A stretch of 64,000 bases of DNA from Lacipirellula limnantheis (GCF_007746075.1 NZ_CP036339.1:5485786-5549785); one strand, 5' to 3'. Positions 1 through 8,461 are shown, counted from the stretch's first letter. Notes: generated from the letters alone by a model not told the origin. Numbers and translations are program-made.

Positions 1-1
1 T

Positions 2-1549
2 CCGCCGCCGGTTATTCCAGGCTTCATGCGGTCGCTTGGCCGCTACGGACCGGTCCCCGCCGCCACGCCCGGCGTGCAGTCGTCGCACTCGATGATCTGG
101 GACTCGATGCCGCCACCCGCGCCGCCCACCGGCGCCGTCGCACCGCCGATTCCCCAGGTTCACGATCCTTGCAGCGACGAGGCGCCGTTCACGTCAATCG
201 ACTTCGCCCCCGACCCGCAGCTCGACTCGTATTGCTGGGACGGGCAGACGGAGCTCGGCGTCTACGGCGGCAAGCATCTCAACCGCACGCAGTACCCGTG
301 GATCGAGGGATTCACGCCCCTCTACGCCAACGGCCCGTGGCCGCCGTCATTCACCTTCATGGGTCCCACGAATCTGGTACGGCCGAAACTCTACCTCTAT
401 GGCGACTTCCGCACCGCCGTGGCGAACAACAACAACGCTGGCAACTCGCAAGGGATCTGGGCGAACCGGCTGAACCTTGACCTCGACTTCCCGATCACCG
501 CTACGGAGCGGTTCCACATGTTTTTCGGCCCGCTCGACCAGGGGCAGAATTTTACGAGCGTCGTCGTCGACGAAAGCCAGATGGAGGTCGAAGACAACTT
601 CGACGGCTGGGACCAGAACACCGACACGATGTATTTTGAAGGCGACCTCGGCTATCTGATCGGCGGTGCCCAGGGAACTGATCCGCCGTTCGATCTACCG
701 TTCACCGCCGGCCTCATTCCCATGGTGCTGCAGAACGGCATCTGGCTCGAGGACGCCTTCCTCGGCGCCGCGGCGACGATTCCCGCGAAGAACTCGCCGG
801 GGCTCGACATCTCGAACTTCGACACGACGTTCTTTGCCGGTTTCAAAGAGCTGACGACCGACGCCTTCAGCGTCGACTCGGACGACGCCCAGTTCGTCGG
901 CGTGACGACGTTCATCGAACGCCGCGGCGGTTATTTCGAAATTGGCGGCGCCTACGTCGACGATCCTGCCAACCTAGGGCTCGATTACTTCAACCTCGGC
1001 GCCTCGTACACGCGGCGGTACGCGAACCTGTTGTCGAACTCCGTTCGCGTGATCGCCAACACGGGGCAGGACGTGCCGCAGGATCAACGGACTGCCGACG
1101 GCGTCCTGCTGCTCATGGAAAACAGCTTCCTGACGCCGTTGCCGTACAATGTCATTCCTTACGCCAATTTCTTCGCCGGCTTCGATCGCCCGCAACCGCT
1201 CGGGCGGCTGCAAGGCCCGCTGAAGAATACCGGCATCAACTTTGAAAGCGATCTGCTGACCGGTTACCCGTTTCTTGATGACTCGGGCAACGACACCTAC
1301 GGCGGCGCGTTCGGCGTCGACTTGCTCGGCGGGCAGTTCGATCGGCAGTTCATTGTCGAGACGGCCGTCCTGCAAGCGTTTGGCGATCCGGTCGGCCGGA
1401 TTGCTCCCGGAGATCAATACGCGCTGGGCGCTCGTTACCAGGTGCGGCTGGGGAACTCGTGGATTCTGCGCGCCGATGCGATGCACGGTTGGCTGGAGAA
1501 CACGAACGACATCGACGGCGCCCGCATCGAGCTGCGGCATAAGTTCTAA
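2..1549 (+). CDS. Outer-membrane beta-barrel protein, 5' partial
   Basis: The reading frame is open to the left window edge. The first in-frame ATG, at 26, is not followed by a signal peptide, so the true start probably lies outside the window. The visible 507 or more residues begin with a Pro-rich stretch. They continue into alternating aromatic and polar segments typical of beta strands, such as RPKLYLYGDFR and YFEIGGAYVDD, and end in RIELRHKF. The C-terminal aromatic residue is what outer-membrane barrels usually carry. This suggests a planctomycete porin-like barrel. The specific family and substrate are not recognisable. The gene converges on the multihaem cytochrome operon, which may or may not reflect a shared role in the outer membrane. 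It ends in TAA, directly before a palindromic repeat element. Confidence 0.7.
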   Translation, partial: PPPVIPGFMRSLGRYGPVPAATPGVQSSHSMIWDSMPPPAPPTGAVAPPIPQVHDPCSDEAPFTSIDFAPDPQLDSYCWDGQTELGVYGGKHLNRTQYPWIEGFTPLYANGPWPPSFTFMGPTNLVRPKLYLYGDFRTAVANNNNAGNSQGIWANRLNLDLDFPITATERFHMFFGPLDQGQNFTSVVVDESQMEVEDNFDGWDQNTDTMYFEGDLGYLIGGAQGTDPPFDLPFTAGLIPMVLQNGIWLEDAFLGAAATIPAKNSPGLDISNFDTTFFAGFKELTTDAFSVDSDDAQFVGVTTFIERRGGYFEIGGAYVDDPANLGLDYFNLGASYTRRYANLLSNSVRVIANTGQDVPQDQRTADGVLLLMENSFLTPLPYNVIPYANFFAGFDRPQPLGRLQGPLKNTGINFESDLLTGYPFLDDSGNDTYGGAFGVDLLGGQFDRQFIVETAVLQAFGDPVGRIAPGDQYALGARYQVRLGNSWILRADAMHGWLENTNDIDGARIELRHKF

Positions 1550-1550
1550 C

Positions 1551-1696
1551 AGCCGCGGGTCAACGACCCGCCGGAGCGGTGATAAGGAAATGTCGAATGG
1601 GGAATGAGGAATGGGGAAAGGGAACGCTCCTCCCCATTCCCCATTCAACATTCCCCATTTGTGCCCCGCTCCGGCGGCTCATTGAGCCGCGGCTAC
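1551..1696. repeat. Composite inverted-repeat element, REPIN/MITE-like, copy A
   Basis: A roughly 146 bp element fills the gap between two convergent genes. Its ends are inverted copies of a 28 bp hairpin unit (AGCCGCGG...CCGGAGCG at 1551 and its reverse complement ending at 1696). Between them is an imperfect inverted repeat built from GGAATGGGGAA-like and TTCCCCATTCC-like words. The two terminal units differ at three positions. Two of these are paired in the stem and change together (GGGTC/GACCC versus GGCTC/GAGCC). The right end overlaps the TAG stop of the decahaem cytochrome gene. Related composites occur at 24379-24532 and 30141-30295. Confidence 0.75.
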
Positions 1697-3699
1697 TTGT
1701 GGTACCGATGGCACTGCGTGCAGCTGTCGCCGGCGGCGGCAGCGGTGTGGCACGCGGCGCACGCAGCTTTCGACATCGGCGCGAAGCCTGACTTAAATCG
1801 ATGCGGATCGCGCTCGGCATAGCTCGCCATGAAATCGGCGCCGACGGAGAACTGGTGGCAGCTCGCACAGTCGCCTGTACGTGGCTGGACGATGTGCGGC
1901 GCATGATTGAACCGCGTGAACCCGCGCGGCTCGCGCGCCACGTCGAGCGGTTCCCATTGGATGACGTAACGCCCGTCGATGCGATCGAGGCTGTGGCAGC
2001 TACCGCACTGGCCGGGGGCGGTCGGCTTCATCGCCTGCTGGAGCAGCGGCTCGATCAGTTTGGCATGCGGACCGCTAGCGCCCTCGGCCAGCACATCGAG
2101 CCACGCGCGAAGCCACGGATCGGCGTGACCGCTCGGTCGATAACGAAGTGCTAGCGAGTTCTGGTCGAACTTCCAGCTGCCAGGCGATGGCGACTCGTTC
2201 TCATCACCAGCGGCGGCATTGTTCGGCGTCGCGCTGCCCGTGGCGCCGAACCACTCGTCGCGAAGAGCTTTCATTCCCTGCGTCGACAAACGTCCCGACA
2301 AGCTGGCTAGTTCCTCCGCCGTCGGTTCTCGCCCTAGCAATGTCTTGAGCCTCGCCGCGATCGCCGGCTCGCCCTGGTCGGCCAGCTCGTTGACGATCGC
2401 TCGCAGCGACTCAGCCGCCTGCGCTGCCGCGCGAAGTTGGGTGGCGTCCTCGATATCGACGTCGTACAGATCGAAGTCAGCGCCCAGCACGCCGAGGGCC
2501 GCCGCGCCGTCAGCATCAGCCTGCATGAGCAACTTGGCGAAGAGCGACGGCGCCCCTTCAAAGTCGCCGGTCGCCGCTGCGGGCCAGGGCGTGAGCCGGA
2601 TATCATGATCGGCGAGCGGCTCGACGTCGAGCGTCGGCAGCGAGAGGAACATGACGCCATCGGCAAAGCTCGCGGCGATCGACTTGTCATGGCAGGCGGC
2701 ACAGCTGTCGGCGAAGCTCGCCGTGAGTTGTCGCTGTCCCGTCGGGTCGGCCTGGTGGCACGCAGCGCAGGCGAAGTCCCGCTTCTCTTCCGGGAAATGT
2801 TTCAACTGATGAGCGGCATGATCGAACGCGATCCGCGTCCGCCGCAAGTGAGGCCAACCGCCGAACTCGGGGTGCCCGTCGGCGAAGCTCTCGAACTCCT
2901 GCCGATGGCACGCCTGGCAAGCGACGTTGCTCACCGCGGCGAGGTCGTGCATCCGCCCCTGGTGCTCGCGATGACATGCCGCGCAGGCAATCGGCTCGCC
3001 CGCGTTGCGCCGGCGTTCACCCCAGCGAGTCGGGGCGTCCCCGCCCCCGGCGCCCTCTCCAGCGCCTACTCGTTCTCTTCGCGCCGTCGTCAATTCCTCC
3101 AACGAAGCCAACTGAACGCCATGCGCCGAGAGCGCCAACTCTTGCCCGATCGCGTCGCGATGACACTCCAGGCAGAGCAGCGATTGCGTCGGCGACAGCT
3201 CCGCGCCGCCGAATGAACGCTCCCACCATGTCCCCACCGCGGCAAGCCCAGCCGCATGACACTGCGCGCAGCGCTGCGTGGCGTTCTTCCCTTTCAAGAG
3301 CTGGGCGTGATGCGCCGAAAGCGGCCCCGGGGTGAGAAACTCGTTTCGCCACGAACCGCTCAGCGCCATCACCAGCGCGCCGAGTGCCGCAACCGCAATA
3401 CCGATAACAAACCTCCCGCGCCGCACGCGCAGCGAACGGACCGGCGTGCAGCGATAGAGGGTGCAGCACTCGCCGTCGGGCGACGGCCCTTCATCGCACG
3501 GGCCGCCGCGCAACGTGGAGCGGTTGCAGTGCCAACGGTCGCCGTCGCGCACCGGATGGCACGCCGCCGCGGCAGGACAACTGCCACGCGAAGTCGGTCC
3601 CGCCGGGCACGGGGCGCCGTTGGCGGCGAGGCCGCAGGTCCACGCTTGTTGCGGACGTTCGTATTGGTCGGTCGTCGCCGGCTCGCGCGGTTCTCTCAC
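1693..3699 (-). CDS. Membrane-anchored decahaem c-type cytochrome
   Basis: The 668-residue product has ten CXXCH haem-binding motifs. The first six lie between residues 144 and 337 and the last four between 565 and 665, ending CTQCHRYHK. A Cys-rich stretch (nine Cys between residues 22 and 84) precedes one membrane segment (about 97-113), so the haem part should be periplasmic and the Cys-rich part cytoplasmic. The start is a GTG whose GTGA overlaps the stop of the upstream membrane gene, with GGAGG six bases before it, so the two are probably translationally coupled. The stop TAG lies inside a palindromic repeat. A second repeat (3023-3052) lies in frame inside the gene, around residues 216-226. 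The protein resembles cytochrome c3/c7-like electron carriers. The electron partner is unknown, and periplasmic electron storage or transfer is inferred. Confidence 0.85.
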   Translation of the reverse strand: MREPREPATTDQYERPQQAWTCGLAANGAPCPAGPTSRGSCPAAAACHPVRDGDRWHCNRSTLRGGPCDEGPSPDGECCTLYRCTPVRSLRVRRGRFVIGIAVAALGALVMALSGSWRNEFLTPGPLSAHHAQLLKGKNATQRCAQCHAAGLAAVGTWWERSFGGAELSPTQSLLCLECHRDAIGQELALSAHGVQLASLEELTTARRERVGAGEGAGGGDAPTRWGERRRNAGEPIACAACHREHQGRMHDLAAVSNVACQACHRQEFESFADGHPEFGGWPHLRRTRIAFDHAAHQLKHFPEEKRDFACAACHQADPTGQRQLTASFADSCAACHDKSIAASFADGVMFLSLPTLDVEPLADHDIRLTPWPAAATGDFEGAPSLFAKLLMQADADGAAALGVLGADFDLYDVDIEDATQLRAAAQAAESLRAIVNELADQGEPAIAARLKTLLGREPTAEELASLSGRLSTQGMKALRDEWFGATGSATPNNAAAGDENESPSPGSWKFDQNSLALRYRPSGHADPWLRAWLDVLAEGASGPHAKLIEPLLQQAMKPTAPGQCGSCHSLDRIDGRYVIQWEPLDVAREPRGFTRFNHAPHIVQPRTGDCASCHQFSVGADFMASYAERDPHRFKSGFAPMSKAACAACHTAAAAGDSCTQCHRYHK
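3023..3052. repeat. CAGCGAGTCGGGGCGTCCCC palindromic repeat inside the decahaem cytochrome gene
   Basis: A 30 bp unit on the plus strand, opposite to the gene. It is read in frame as a Gly/Ala-rich spacer between haem motifs 2 and 3. It matches 27477-27506 at all but a few bases. Confidence 0.65.
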
Positions 3700-4520
3700 G
3701 GCAGACCTCCGTCGAAGAGGTGCGCCGTCCAGGCATGGAGCCCCGCCGCTAGCAGCAGGGGGTAGGTGAGTGCGATGTGGACGAACAGCCACGCCTTCAA
3801 TCGCCACTGCAACGACTCGGAGTAATCGAGGTCATCGCGCTCGCGCAGCAGCGCGAAGAGCTGCTCTGCCGTCTTCCGCTCGTCGTCGGAGAGGTATCGA
3901 GTCGTTTCGGTCAGCTCGGAAAGCAGCGACTTCCGCAGTTCGCTGGTCGGCCAGAGACGAAAACTCCAGCCGCGACGAGTCGAGAAGTAGTCGTGCAGCC
4001 GGGCGTTGTAGAACTCGCCGAGCGTCGTCGCGCCGGCCGTACGGACGGCCGAGAGAATGGCGCCCTGAGCGCGCTGCTGAATGCGGTGACGCTCGGCGCT
4101 GATCTGCTCATAAATGACTTCGCTGCCGAGTCGGCTGAGTCGGCGCGGGAGCGAGCGGGTCCAGTAGAGCCCGACTGCACCGCTGGCAAACGTCGCCAGA
4201 TAGACGAATGAAAGCGTTGTTTCTAGGATGCCGTTTGGCCACCGCCACGGGGCGTGGATGGCGTAGAGGCCCGCCGAGCCGAGACCGATGTAGATATGCG
4301 CTTGCAGCCAGGTCGCCGCCGAACCGAACGGGGCCGCGGGGAGTTTTTTGCGGAGTTGGAACGCGGCAAGAACGACAATCGCCGACAGCAGCAGCCAGCC
4401 GGTGAAGTAGCTGGACGACTGGAGCCTGTTCTCCATGCGCTCAGCCCATAGCCGCACGCCGACGAGCGTCGTCAGCGTGACGGCGACGCCAATCCATCGG
4501 CGGCGAGCGAAGAAAGTCAT
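3696..4520 (-). CDS. Polytopic membrane protein of the cytochrome operon
   Basis: A 274-residue membrane protein with predicted hydrophobic segments near residues 8-22, 40-57, 73-90, 103-120 and 243-265. A long soluble loop (about 125-240) carries charged helices. Histidines occur in or near membrane segments (HIYIGLG, IHAPWRW, FVHIALTY, LHAWTAHLF). This fits a b-haem or quinone-linked membrane subunit, but no named family was recognised. The start chosen is the ATG at 4520, since an in-frame extension to 4547 would need TTG. Its stop overlaps the GTG start of the decahaem cytochrome by four bases. The likely role is to connect the cytochromes and the ferredoxin-like protein to the membrane (inferred from context only). 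Confidence 0.7.
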   Translation of the reverse strand: MTFFARRRWIGVAVTLTTLVGVRLWAERMENRLQSSSYFTGWLLLSAIVVLAAFQLRKKLPAAPFGSAATWLQAHIYIGLGSAGLYAIHAPWRWPNGILETTLSFVYLATFASGAVGLYWTRSLPRRLSRLGSEVIYEQISAERHRIQQRAQGAILSAVRTAGATTLGEFYNARLHDYFSTRRGWSFRLWPTSELRKSLLSELTETTRYLSDDERKTAEQLFALLRERDDLDYSESLQWRLKAWLFVHIALTYPLLLAAGLHAWTAHLFDGGLP

Positions 4521-4566
4521 AGCGTTGATGGGTGGAAGCGCCAGCAAACCTGGGTGAAGTCGCGCA

Positions 4567-4640
4567 CCGTCATTCTGCGCGAAGCGAAGGATTTAGAATC
4601 GCACTCGAGCCGCCAGATTCTTCGCTCCGCTCAGAATGAG
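4567..4640. repeat. Inverted repeat element, GTCATTCTG family, copy 1
   Basis: A 74 bp imperfect inverted repeat begins GTCATTCTGCGCGAAGCGAA and ends TTCGCTCCGCTCAGAATGAG. It lies in the 206 bp gap inside the cytochrome operon. Copies are at 7633-7703 and 33994-34065. The family looks like the GTCATTCTGAGCGAAGCGAAG repeat seen in many environmental bacterial genomes. Confidence 0.7.
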
Positions 4641-4726
4641 AGCATGCAAACGCGACGTCAGAGCCCCGCTAGCGTAGCGATTTCGCTGCCAGCGGCGAAG
4701 GCGAATGCGGGGCCCAAGCGCCAAGC

Positions 4727-6457
4727 TCAGCGTGTCACGAAAGCAGCGAGTTCGCCCAGGTTGCCTAAGTCCAATCGGACGAGGGCATCGTGCGGGCAGG
4801 CTCGCTGGCACGCCGGACCGCCCGGCAGGCCGCTGCAAAGATCGCACTTCGTCGCCTTGGCAATTGGCTGTTGCGTGGCGGCATCAAGGAGCAACGCGCC
4901 GCTGCCGTCGCGGACTTCGACCATCTGAATGTTGTCGTAGGGGCAACTGTTCGCGCAAGTGCTGCAGCCGATGCAGGTGCGATCGTTGATCTGCACGACG
5001 CCGCTCACGCCGTCGCGGCCGATGGCGCCCGTGGGGCAGCCGATCATGCAGACGGGGTCGACGCAGTGCATGCACGCCTGAGCGATCATCAGCGGGCCAT
5101 GGCGATGCCCCTGGCGAACGAAGCGCGGGTTGTTGTCGTGCGTTGCGGCGCAGGCGCGAACGCAATCGTCGCAGCGCGTGCAGCGATCGAGATTGATTGC
5201 CATCGCCTCCTGGCCGTTGAGGAGCCGATGATCGACCAGGAACTCCAAGAGGCTCTGATCGAGGCCGAATGATTCGTCGGCGCCATTGCTAGGCAGCTCG
5301 CTAACCGGAACGGCGTACGTCGATTGCCGCTTCACCGCCGCAGCCAGCGTCTCCGGCGTCACCGACGGGAAGACCGCCTCCTCTAGGACGCCCTGCGGAA
5401 TCCGCAGGACGTCGACGTATCCGACAGCGCGCAACGAGTCGTTCCAATTCGTCGGCAAGCCGCTGCCAGCCGCCGCGACCGCCTCGGCCAGTCCGAACGA
5501 CTCCCCTCGTCCAAGATACGCCGCTGTGCGATGACCATTGCCGTAGCGACGGCTCTGCCGGGCAAAGCCCGAACGAATGAGGATCAGGCCATCGGCAGGG
5601 GTCCCTTCTTCCGCGATGAGCGGTTCGTCGACGATCGCATCGCCAGGACGACGCTTCACCGTGGTCGCGTACGATTCATTCCAATCGAAGCTGCCGTGGC
5701 TCTCAAACCGCGTCGCCGCGGCGACGAGCGCCAATAAGTCCGCGGGCAAGTCGGCCAGCAGCGGCGTCTCGCGCAAGTGGACGAGCAAGCTGTTCTGACG
5801 GTAGAGCCTTTCGACGTGCTGTCGCAGCGCGTCGGTCCGCCGCATGAGGTCGCGCAAGCCTTGCCAACGGATCTCCAGCAGCGTCGCTTCCTTCTCGGCG
5901 AAGACCGTTGCCGTCCGCGGGCTGCGCGTCAGAGCGGCGAGCTCACCGAACATCTCGCCTGGTTCCAGGACGACCGTGTCCGTCGCTTCGAGCACGCGCG
6001 GCACGTCTTGGAGGAAGATGTGCGGGTGATCCGGATCGCCGCGTTCCGCCGTGACGTTATCGGAGACGACTGGCGGCTTGGCATCATGGCGAACCTCCGC
6101 GACCCGCGAGCGTGTCAGCGACTGCACCATCGCCGCGAGCCAGCCAATTCGCTTCTGTTCCTTGCGACCCAAGACTTCAGGCGAAAGTCCAGCCAGCACC
6201 ACCCGGACGCGGCCGCTGAGAATGAAGAACGCACTGCTGCCGTAGTCGCCCTCACGGACGATGATGTCGCCGGGAGCGTAGTGTTGCAAACGGGCGTCGT
6301 TCCGCAGGATCTCTCGAAGGGGCAGCGACGCCGGGAAGGTCGCCGCATCGATCGCAGCGAACGGTTCGACCGAGAGCAGGCGATCGACCTCGTCGTCGCG
6401 CAGCGGTTCGCCGAACGGAACGTCCCACCGCTGCGGTCGAGTGACGGCGATTTCCAT
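4727..6457 (-). CDS. Cyclic-nucleotide-binding domains fused to a four-cluster 4Fe-4S ferredoxin
   Basis: A 576-residue protein with no signal peptide. The first cNMP-binding domain (about 55-225) has a canonical phosphate-binding cassette, FGELAALTRSPRTATV, and a long insertion between strands. A second cNMP-like domain (about 250-390) is degenerate: it has FGLAEAV in place of FGEL. The C-terminal part (about 415-565) is a DmsB/NrfC-like ferredoxin with 16 Cys in four groups (CTRCDDCVRAC; CMHC...CMIGC; CIGCSTCANSC; CDLC...CQRAC), predicting four 4Fe-4S clusters. It should be cytoplasmic or attached to the membrane subunit. It begins 10 bases after the tetrahaem cytochrome stop, so they are probably co-transcribed. 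The fusion suggests electron transfer gated by cAMP or cGMP, an inference strengthened by the cyclase gene at 9984. Confidence 0.88.
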   Translation of the reverse strand: MEIAVTRPQRWDVPFGEPLRDDEVDRLLSVEPFAAIDAATFPASLPLREILRNDARLQHYAPGDIIVREGDYGSSAFFILSGRVRVVLAGLSPEVLGRKEQKRIGWLAAMVQSLTRSRVAEVRHDAKPPVVSDNVTAERGDPDHPHIFLQDVPRVLEATDTVVLEPGEMFGELAALTRSPRTATVFAEKEATLLEIRWQGLRDLMRRTDALRQHVERLYRQNSLLVHLRETPLLADLPADLLALVAAATRFESHGSFDWNESYATTVKRRPGDAIVDEPLIAEEGTPADGLILIRSGFARQSRRYGNGHRTAAYLGRGESFGLAEAVAAAGSGLPTNWNDSLRAVGYVDVLRIPQGVLEEAVFPSVTPETLAAAVKRQSTYAVPVSELPSNGADESFGLDQSLLEFLVDHRLLNGQEAMAINLDRCTRCDDCVRACAATHDNNPRFVRQGHRHGPLMIAQACMHCVDPVCMIGCPTGAIGRDGVSGVVQINDRTCIGCSTCANSCPYDNIQMVEVRDGSGALLLDAATQQPIAKATKCDLCSGLPGGPACQRACPHDALVRLDLGNLGELAAFVTR

Positions 6458-6467
6458 GGGTTTCCAG

Positions 6468-7517
6468 CTACTTGTATTGCGCCGGCGTCGGCAGAAGCGG
6501 ATCGATTGCCGTCAACCTCGCCCCATCGGCGGTGGCGGCGAATTCGTACGCCTGCCGTCCGATTTCGTTCGCAGCCGCCAGTAGGGCCTCGCGGTTATTG
6601 AGTTTGAGGCGTGCTCCGAGCGCCGCATTAAGCGCCGCGGCGACGTGCGGATTGTTCACCAACTGCGAAATCTCGTACAGGCGTCTTTTCTGCCTCGCCG
6701 CCCGCTGCGCGGCGTTGACGCCGAAGTTCGCCTTCTCGCTGGCAGCTGCAGTCGCCCGCAGACTCGCCTCAAGATCGGCCAGCACGCCGACGATGTACAT
6801 GACGCGCAGGCGTTCCCGGCTCGAGGGGGCGTTCGTCGTCCCGCCCGTGCGAAGAAAATTGTGCCGCACTTTGCCCTGCGACCAGGCGACCAGTTCAAAC
6901 TCCGGCGTCCCCGCGGCGTGGCCGCCGACGTTGACCAGTCGTTCGTTCGGCGACGTGTGGCACGCCAAGCATTGCCGGGCGACGAGATACAAGTTCGCCG
7001 GGTTGTTCATCCCCGCGGCGATGCTTTTCTCGATGCGCGCCGTGCGATGTTCGGGCGACTCCAGCGCTTTCGTCACGGTCGGCCCGCCGTAGTCGGCGTG
7101 CATCTCGATCCAATCGCGACCCGCGCCGTGGCACGACTCGCACGAGACGCCGGCAATGACGCGATCGCGTCCTTGATCTTCCTGAATCGTGAAGTGGCAC
7201 TTGGTGCACTCATCGTTCCGCTTGACGCTGCGTAATCCGAGCCGGTCGGCAATCGCCTTCGCTTCCGGCATCCGGTGCAGCGTCTCGAACGTGGCAAAGT
7301 GGGGCGTCTCGCGCCAGGAGAGTATTTCGTTCTCGTGGCACTTCGTGCAGGAGTCGGGGCCCAGCACCTTCGCCGGATCGCACTGAACGAATCCGACGGC
7401 AGCAGCCGAGAGTGGCTCGCTGGAACGATTGGGGGCGGCAGACGGCGCAGCAGCGTTGGCTTCCTGAGCTAATGCTAGGACCAAGAGCGATGCGATTTTT
7501 GGTGGCCAACAGGTCAT
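6468..7517 (-). CDS. Secreted tetrahaem cytochrome, cytochrome c554-like
   Basis: The 349-residue product begins with a signal peptide (about residues 1-23, ending ANA). It carries four CXXCH motifs (CTKCHE, CTKCHF, CESCHG, CLACHT) in its first two thirds, plus extra His residues (ETPHFATFETLHR) that could be distal ligands. The spacing resembles the cytochrome c554/c-prime multihaem fold. The C-terminal 120 residues are helical, Ala-rich and haem-free. It is the first gene of a leftward operon, followed 10 bases later by the cNMP-ferredoxin protein. A role in periplasmic electron transfer is likely. Whether it acts on a nitrogen compound, as c554 does in ammonia oxidisers, cannot be told from sequence. 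Confidence 0.82.
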   Translation of the reverse strand: MTCWPPKIASLLVLALAQEANAAAPSAAPNRSSEPLSAAAVGFVQCDPAKVLGPDSCTKCHENEILSWRETPHFATFETLHRMPEAKAIADRLGLRSVKRNDECTKCHFTIQEDQGRDRVIAGVSCESCHGAGRDWIEMHADYGGPTVTKALESPEHRTARIEKSIAAGMNNPANLYLVARQCLACHTSPNERLVNVGGHAAGTPEFELVAWSQGKVRHNFLRTGGTTNAPSSRERLRVMYIVGVLADLEASLRATAAASEKANFGVNAAQRAARQKRRLYEISQLVNNPHVAAALNAALGARLKLNNREALLAAANEIGRQAYEFAATADGARLTAIDPLLPTPAQYK

Positions 7518-7843
7518 CGATCACATGGGTGCGGTGCGTCAGAATCCCACGCTTTGGAAGTTTAGGTTACAAGTCACGGCAGAATTTCGCGGCAAACAAG
7601 CCGTTTGACGAACTACAGGCTTGCGGGCCCGCGTCATTCTGAGCGCAGCGGTGAATCTAGAAGCTCAAGCGAACCGCCAGATTCTTCGCTCCTCTCAGCA
7701 TTAAATGTTGGATTTGAAAATAGTAGACATTCTGCATTTTCGAATAAGCAAAATGCCCTCTGTTAGTTCTCCTTCTCTTATAAACTTCGCCCTCCATAAA
7801 GGTATTGGAGTTACAGCCCACGACAGGTCACAGTGTTCAGGCG
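7518..7843. promoter_or_regulatory. Divergent intergenic region with AT-rich core
   Basis: This 326 bp gap separates the leftward cytochrome operon from the rightward prepilin gene. It contains a GTCATTCTG-family repeat (7633-7703). Next to it, positions about 7704-7800 are clearly AT-rich in a GC-rich genome, with TTATAAACT near 7778. Promoters for one or both directions are likely here. No exact -35/-10 pair can be defended. Confidence 0.4.
7633..7703. repeat. Inverted repeat element, GTCATTCTG family, copy 2
   Basis: A 71 bp element begins GTCATTCTGAGCGCAGCGGT and ends in a degenerate ATTCTTCGCTCCTCTCAG arm. It shares the internal CCGCCAGATTCTTCGCTC word with the copy at 4567. Confidence 0.65.
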
Positions 7844-8461
7844 ATGAGCGACTTTTCTTCTGACTCCCGTGCCGGATGCGAGGACCGGGCCCAACTCCAA
7901 CGAGGGGCTTCGCTGGTTGAGCTGTTGGTGGTGCTGTTCATCATTGGGCTAATGATGGGCCTGCTGCTGCCGGCACTGCAGGGGGCGCGCAATCGGGTCC
8001 AAGCCACCGAGTGCGAAAACAATGTGCGGCAACTGGCGCTGGGGCTGGCGCAATATATTGATGCCAAGGAAATGCTGCCCGCGCCGGGACAGTGGACGGT
8101 GGCTGTACTGCCCTATATCGAGCAGCGTCTGCTAGCGGATGCGATGAAGAATCACGCCGATGCTGGCGGGAAATATCCTCGCCCGCCGTTGATGAAGTGC
8201 CCCATGCAGAACGATTATGAAAGTCGGCTGCGGACGATCGGATATTGCCACTACTCGCTAGTGGTCGACCGTTTGCCGAACGGGCTGGTCGAGCGAGGTT
8301 GGGTGATCCAGGATCGGCCCTGCCTAGAAGAAAGGAGCGAGCCACCGTGGTATGTGGGGCCAGAGATTCGCTACTCGGAGCAGGAGGAGCTGTTTTCAAA
8401 CCTGGAGGGACCGCACCAGGCGGGGCAGTATATGACGAGCAATGGGCCACAGCCGCAGTGA
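7844..8461 (+). CDS. Type IV prepilin-like protein (planctomycete pseudopilin)
   Basis: The 205-residue product has a prepilin peptidase site at RG/ASLVELL (Gly21 before the cut, Glu at mature position 5). A 20-residue hydrophobic helix ending LLLPALQGAR follows. The helix and the downstream NNVRQLALGLAQY segment match the DUF1559-type pseudopilins that are greatly expanded in planctomycetes. However, the protein is shorter than typical DUF1559 members (about 300 or more) and lacks the usual C-terminal motif. The ATG at 7844 gives a normal 21-residue leader, whereas an earlier TTG at 7805 would lengthen it. No pilus assembly genes are adjacent. The pilT operon is 40 kb away. The likely location is the inner membrane or periplasm. 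Confidence 0.82.
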   Translation: MSDFSSDSRAGCEDRAQLQRGASLVELLVVLFIIGLMMGLLLPALQGARNRVQATECENNVRQLALGLAQYIDAKEMLPAPGQWTVAVLPYIEQRLLADAMKNHADAGGKYPRPPLMKCPMQNDYESRLRTIGYCHYSLVVDRLPNGLVERGWVIQDRPCLEERSEPPWYVGPEIRYSEQEELFSNLEGPHQAGQYMTSNGPQPQ

